Shown in pieces: positions 55,280 through 58,200 of a stretch of DNA of 64,000 bases (position 1 is the first letter of the stretch; each line of letters begins with the position of its first letter). The notes beneath the pieces are model-generated. The model did no database searches. It was not told the origin of the DNA and worked only from the letters and a program-made list of their open reading frames with translations. This stretch comes from Dastarcus helophoroides (Eukaryota > Arthropoda > Insecta > Coleoptera > Bothrideridae). The position numbers and the translations under genes were made by a program. The stretch lies in NCBI GenBank assembly GCA_028583605.1, contig CM053326.1:49908159-49972158 (forward strand). The letters are read 5' to 3'.

Positions 55280-58200
55280 CAATTGGTACCAGCCCTGCTA
55301 ATACCAATGCCGCCTCAGTTGACACTGTTCGATAAGCTTTCCCTGCTTTAAGTGCCATTATTCTTTGTACGCTTAATAGTTTCCTTTTTTCTTTGACTCC
55401 CATTTTATCGTACCATAAGTTCGCCCCATATGTTATAATAGGTTCGATTGCTCCTTCGTAGATAGCTGCAATGTTTCTCCCTTTAAGACCCCAGTCTAGG
55501 GCCGCAGCTGCTGTAATTTTCTGTGCTACATTCTTTGCTTTCCCTGTTACGTATTTTATGTGTTCCTTATAGTTTAATTTCTTATCTAGTATAATTCCTA
55601 AATATTTAAGCGTTTTTTTGCACCTTATTCTGCCACTTCCCATCCTGAAAGTCGGCTCTTGTTGATTTGGACTTTGTCCAAAAAATATAGCTTCCGTTTT
55701 TTCTGTATTAAATTTCACCCTACTCCTTTCGGCCCAGGCTTCTAGCATTATCAGTGCTTCTTCGCCCGCTTGTTTTGTACCCTTCCATGTGTTATTCCGT
55801 ATGATAAGTGCCGTATCATCAGCATATGCTATGATGCGACACCCATTTGGCAGCTCACATTTAAATATATCGTTATAAAATATTTTCCAAAATAACGCTC
55901 TAGACTTCGATCCTTGGGGGCATCCCAAGTCTGCTGTTTTATTTACTTTAACTCTTTCTTCCTTCATTATCGCTATTCTCTTCCTAAAATAATCTCTTGC
56001 CAATTGAACTAAATTATCAGGACATTTATATTCTATCATCTCGTTTATTATTTTTGGCCTCCATGCGTTATCAAACGCTCCTTCTATATCCAATGATATT
56101 ATTGTACGGTATTCCCCCCTTTTCTTTGCAAGTTTAACTTCTTTAACTATCTCTTGTATAGCATCTTCCGTGCTTTTCCTTTCTTCGAATCCATATTGAT
56201 CCTTGTGAATCTTTCCTCTTCCCATGTTTATATGATATTCGATCCTACTCGCCATCAGTCCATCCAGCACTTTCCCAAGTACTGGAATAAGACTGATTGG
56301 TCTATGTTTGGTTTTATCACTTCCTTTTGGGATCAGCTTGACCACCTGTTTTTTCCAGATGTCAGGAAATGCTCCTTTTTGAAGACATTTATTGAATAAA
56401 TCAACAGAGAATACAGCAGAGGTGACAAGGCAGAGCCTTGAGGGACCCCATACTGAAGCCTAAACTGGTTTGATAGTTCCTGTCCTGCTGCTCTGAACGA
56501 GCGCTGGTCCAGGAACGAGCTTACCATTTGAACCATTGTTTACTGAACTCTAATATTATGTAGTTTGACGACGTTTCGTTCGAAGGAAAAATTAAATCTG
56601 ATTCACGTTCTACGTGGTATTATGAGTCATAAGGCCCATAATTGTTTTCGTTCTGAAGATGGATCACGAGTAATTGGACGCTTTTAAATTTTTCGGCCTC
56701 GGGCATACCCTATCATAGAGATTTTATACCGCAGATTACGAATCTGAAAACCAAATTGAGCTACGACTTTTGGTTTGGAAGATATGAGAGTTTAAAATTA
56801 CGAAAAAAGTTCAAAGGATCCCTCCTTCTTCCAAAACTTGAAAAAAATTTCTATTTTTCGAAAGTGAGTTTATAGCAAGCTTTTACAAATTAGACCCATG
56901 AGAAAGTTTTTTTATCAAGAACTGAATAGGTATTAGATATTGTCAGAAGGCAAAAGTTTCACTAAAGTTATCCTTTACACGAAGGGAAAATTTTCAGCCT
57001 CAGGAATCCTCGGAAATTTAAACAGAACCTGGGATGTTGCACCTTGTGTTCATAACTTGTTGGTAGCAGTGATCAGGAAATTATCGAATTTAACTCATAG
57101 ATAAGGTTTTGGTTGATGAATTGATGAAAATATGAAATGGGGTTAGAGGATACGAACAGAAACTTTTGAAGGTTCATTTTTTTGTAGCTTTTATTTTTAT
57201 TCATTATAAACTTGAGAAAATGCGTAAATATTGCAATAGCATGATTATGTAACATTATACCCAATCAAATGATTCGTCGAAAATCCATACAACTAATAAG
57301 ACTCTTTATTACCAATACTGTATGCAAGTAGAATGCAACCTACACTACAAATTCATGCAGCCCTCCAGGTGGCGTGTATAGTGGCGAATCATAGGTAGCT
57401 GAACTACCAACAGTTGAAACACAGCCACCTGGCGAAGCGGTTACTCTCTAGGAAAGTTCCCAGAAGACAAGGATTCTAATACATCGACCAATAGGGTTGA
57501 ACATTTATTAGATTCGAAGTTTGAAAACCAAATACCGGTTTCGATTTTGTTAGATCACGTCAGTTTGGTATATCCAACTCGAATGCTAACAAATGTTCCG
57601 ACAAGTAAGTACTAAAAAATTCACAGACGTCAAGCCATACCAAACTAACGAGATCTAACAAGATCAAAACCGGTATTTGGTTTCCAACTTCGAGTCTAAT
57701 AAATGTTCAAACCTATTGGTCTGTACGTTAGGACTAATACTGTAGTTCAAACAACGTATGTATATTACGTTTCCAGACAATGAAATTATACCACATTTTT
57801 ATTAACAATAAATTCAATTTATTCAAAGCAAATCAAGAGATATTCTAGCATTTAATCAGTTATATGTCGTACTCTTTTTAAAGCACTAAAATGCAAATCT
57901 TTTAAAAAGATATTATTTGCTTCCAGCGGAAAGTTAAACAAGCAAGCGAAAGAGATTTCAGATACCAAGTAAGTAAATTTTAAAGTTATCCCTTATTAAT
58001 GACTTCGCCTAAAGATATCATCCGTATAGTTACAAACTTCCCCTACTAATCTAAATATGCAATATGCCTTAAAGTAAAAAGTTTTCCAACTTTTGTCGAC
58101 GCGATATAAAAAGCTTAAAAGTTGTTTTATACCACATGCCCTTTGTTACGTATTCTGTTATTCAATCTCCTTCTATAGAGCATAATGAGAAATTTAGTGA

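Larger units (their letters stand above)
53381..56405 (-). mobile_element. R1-clade-like LINE B, 5'-truncated, inserted in LINE A
   Basis: Bounded by the 10-bp duplication AGAGAATACA. The minus strand encodes RT (55272-56345), then RNase H and a CCHC-type knuckle (53837-54730), then a 456-base 3' UTR (53381-53836). RT plus RNase H in one unit fits the R1/I group. It is not at the R1 site in rDNA. Itself interrupted by LINE C at 54781-55271. Starts mid-RT, so it could not move on its own. Confidence 0.87.
52411..56560 (-). mobile_element. Jockey-like LINE A, host of a nested LINE
   Basis: The minus strand carries the RT motif [14 protein letters not shown] at about 56430-56470 and resumes at 53370 with LFTADIP.., YVDDTALV (motif C), [10 protein letters not shown] and [12 protein letters not shown]. 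The two parts are separated by 53381-56405, which is flanked by a 10-bp duplication AGAGAATACA (53371-53380 and 56406-56415). Removing the insert restores a continuous frame across LLYS-LFTAD. The 3' end at 52411-52421 is an A-run in reverse. Motif C is YVDD rather than YADD. 5'-truncated near 56560. Confidence 0.88.

Noticed and set aside
53381..56405. Site-specific R1 element marking ribosomal DNA
   Set aside because: The element is R1-like in protein, but its flanks are another LINE and no 28S sequence is present.
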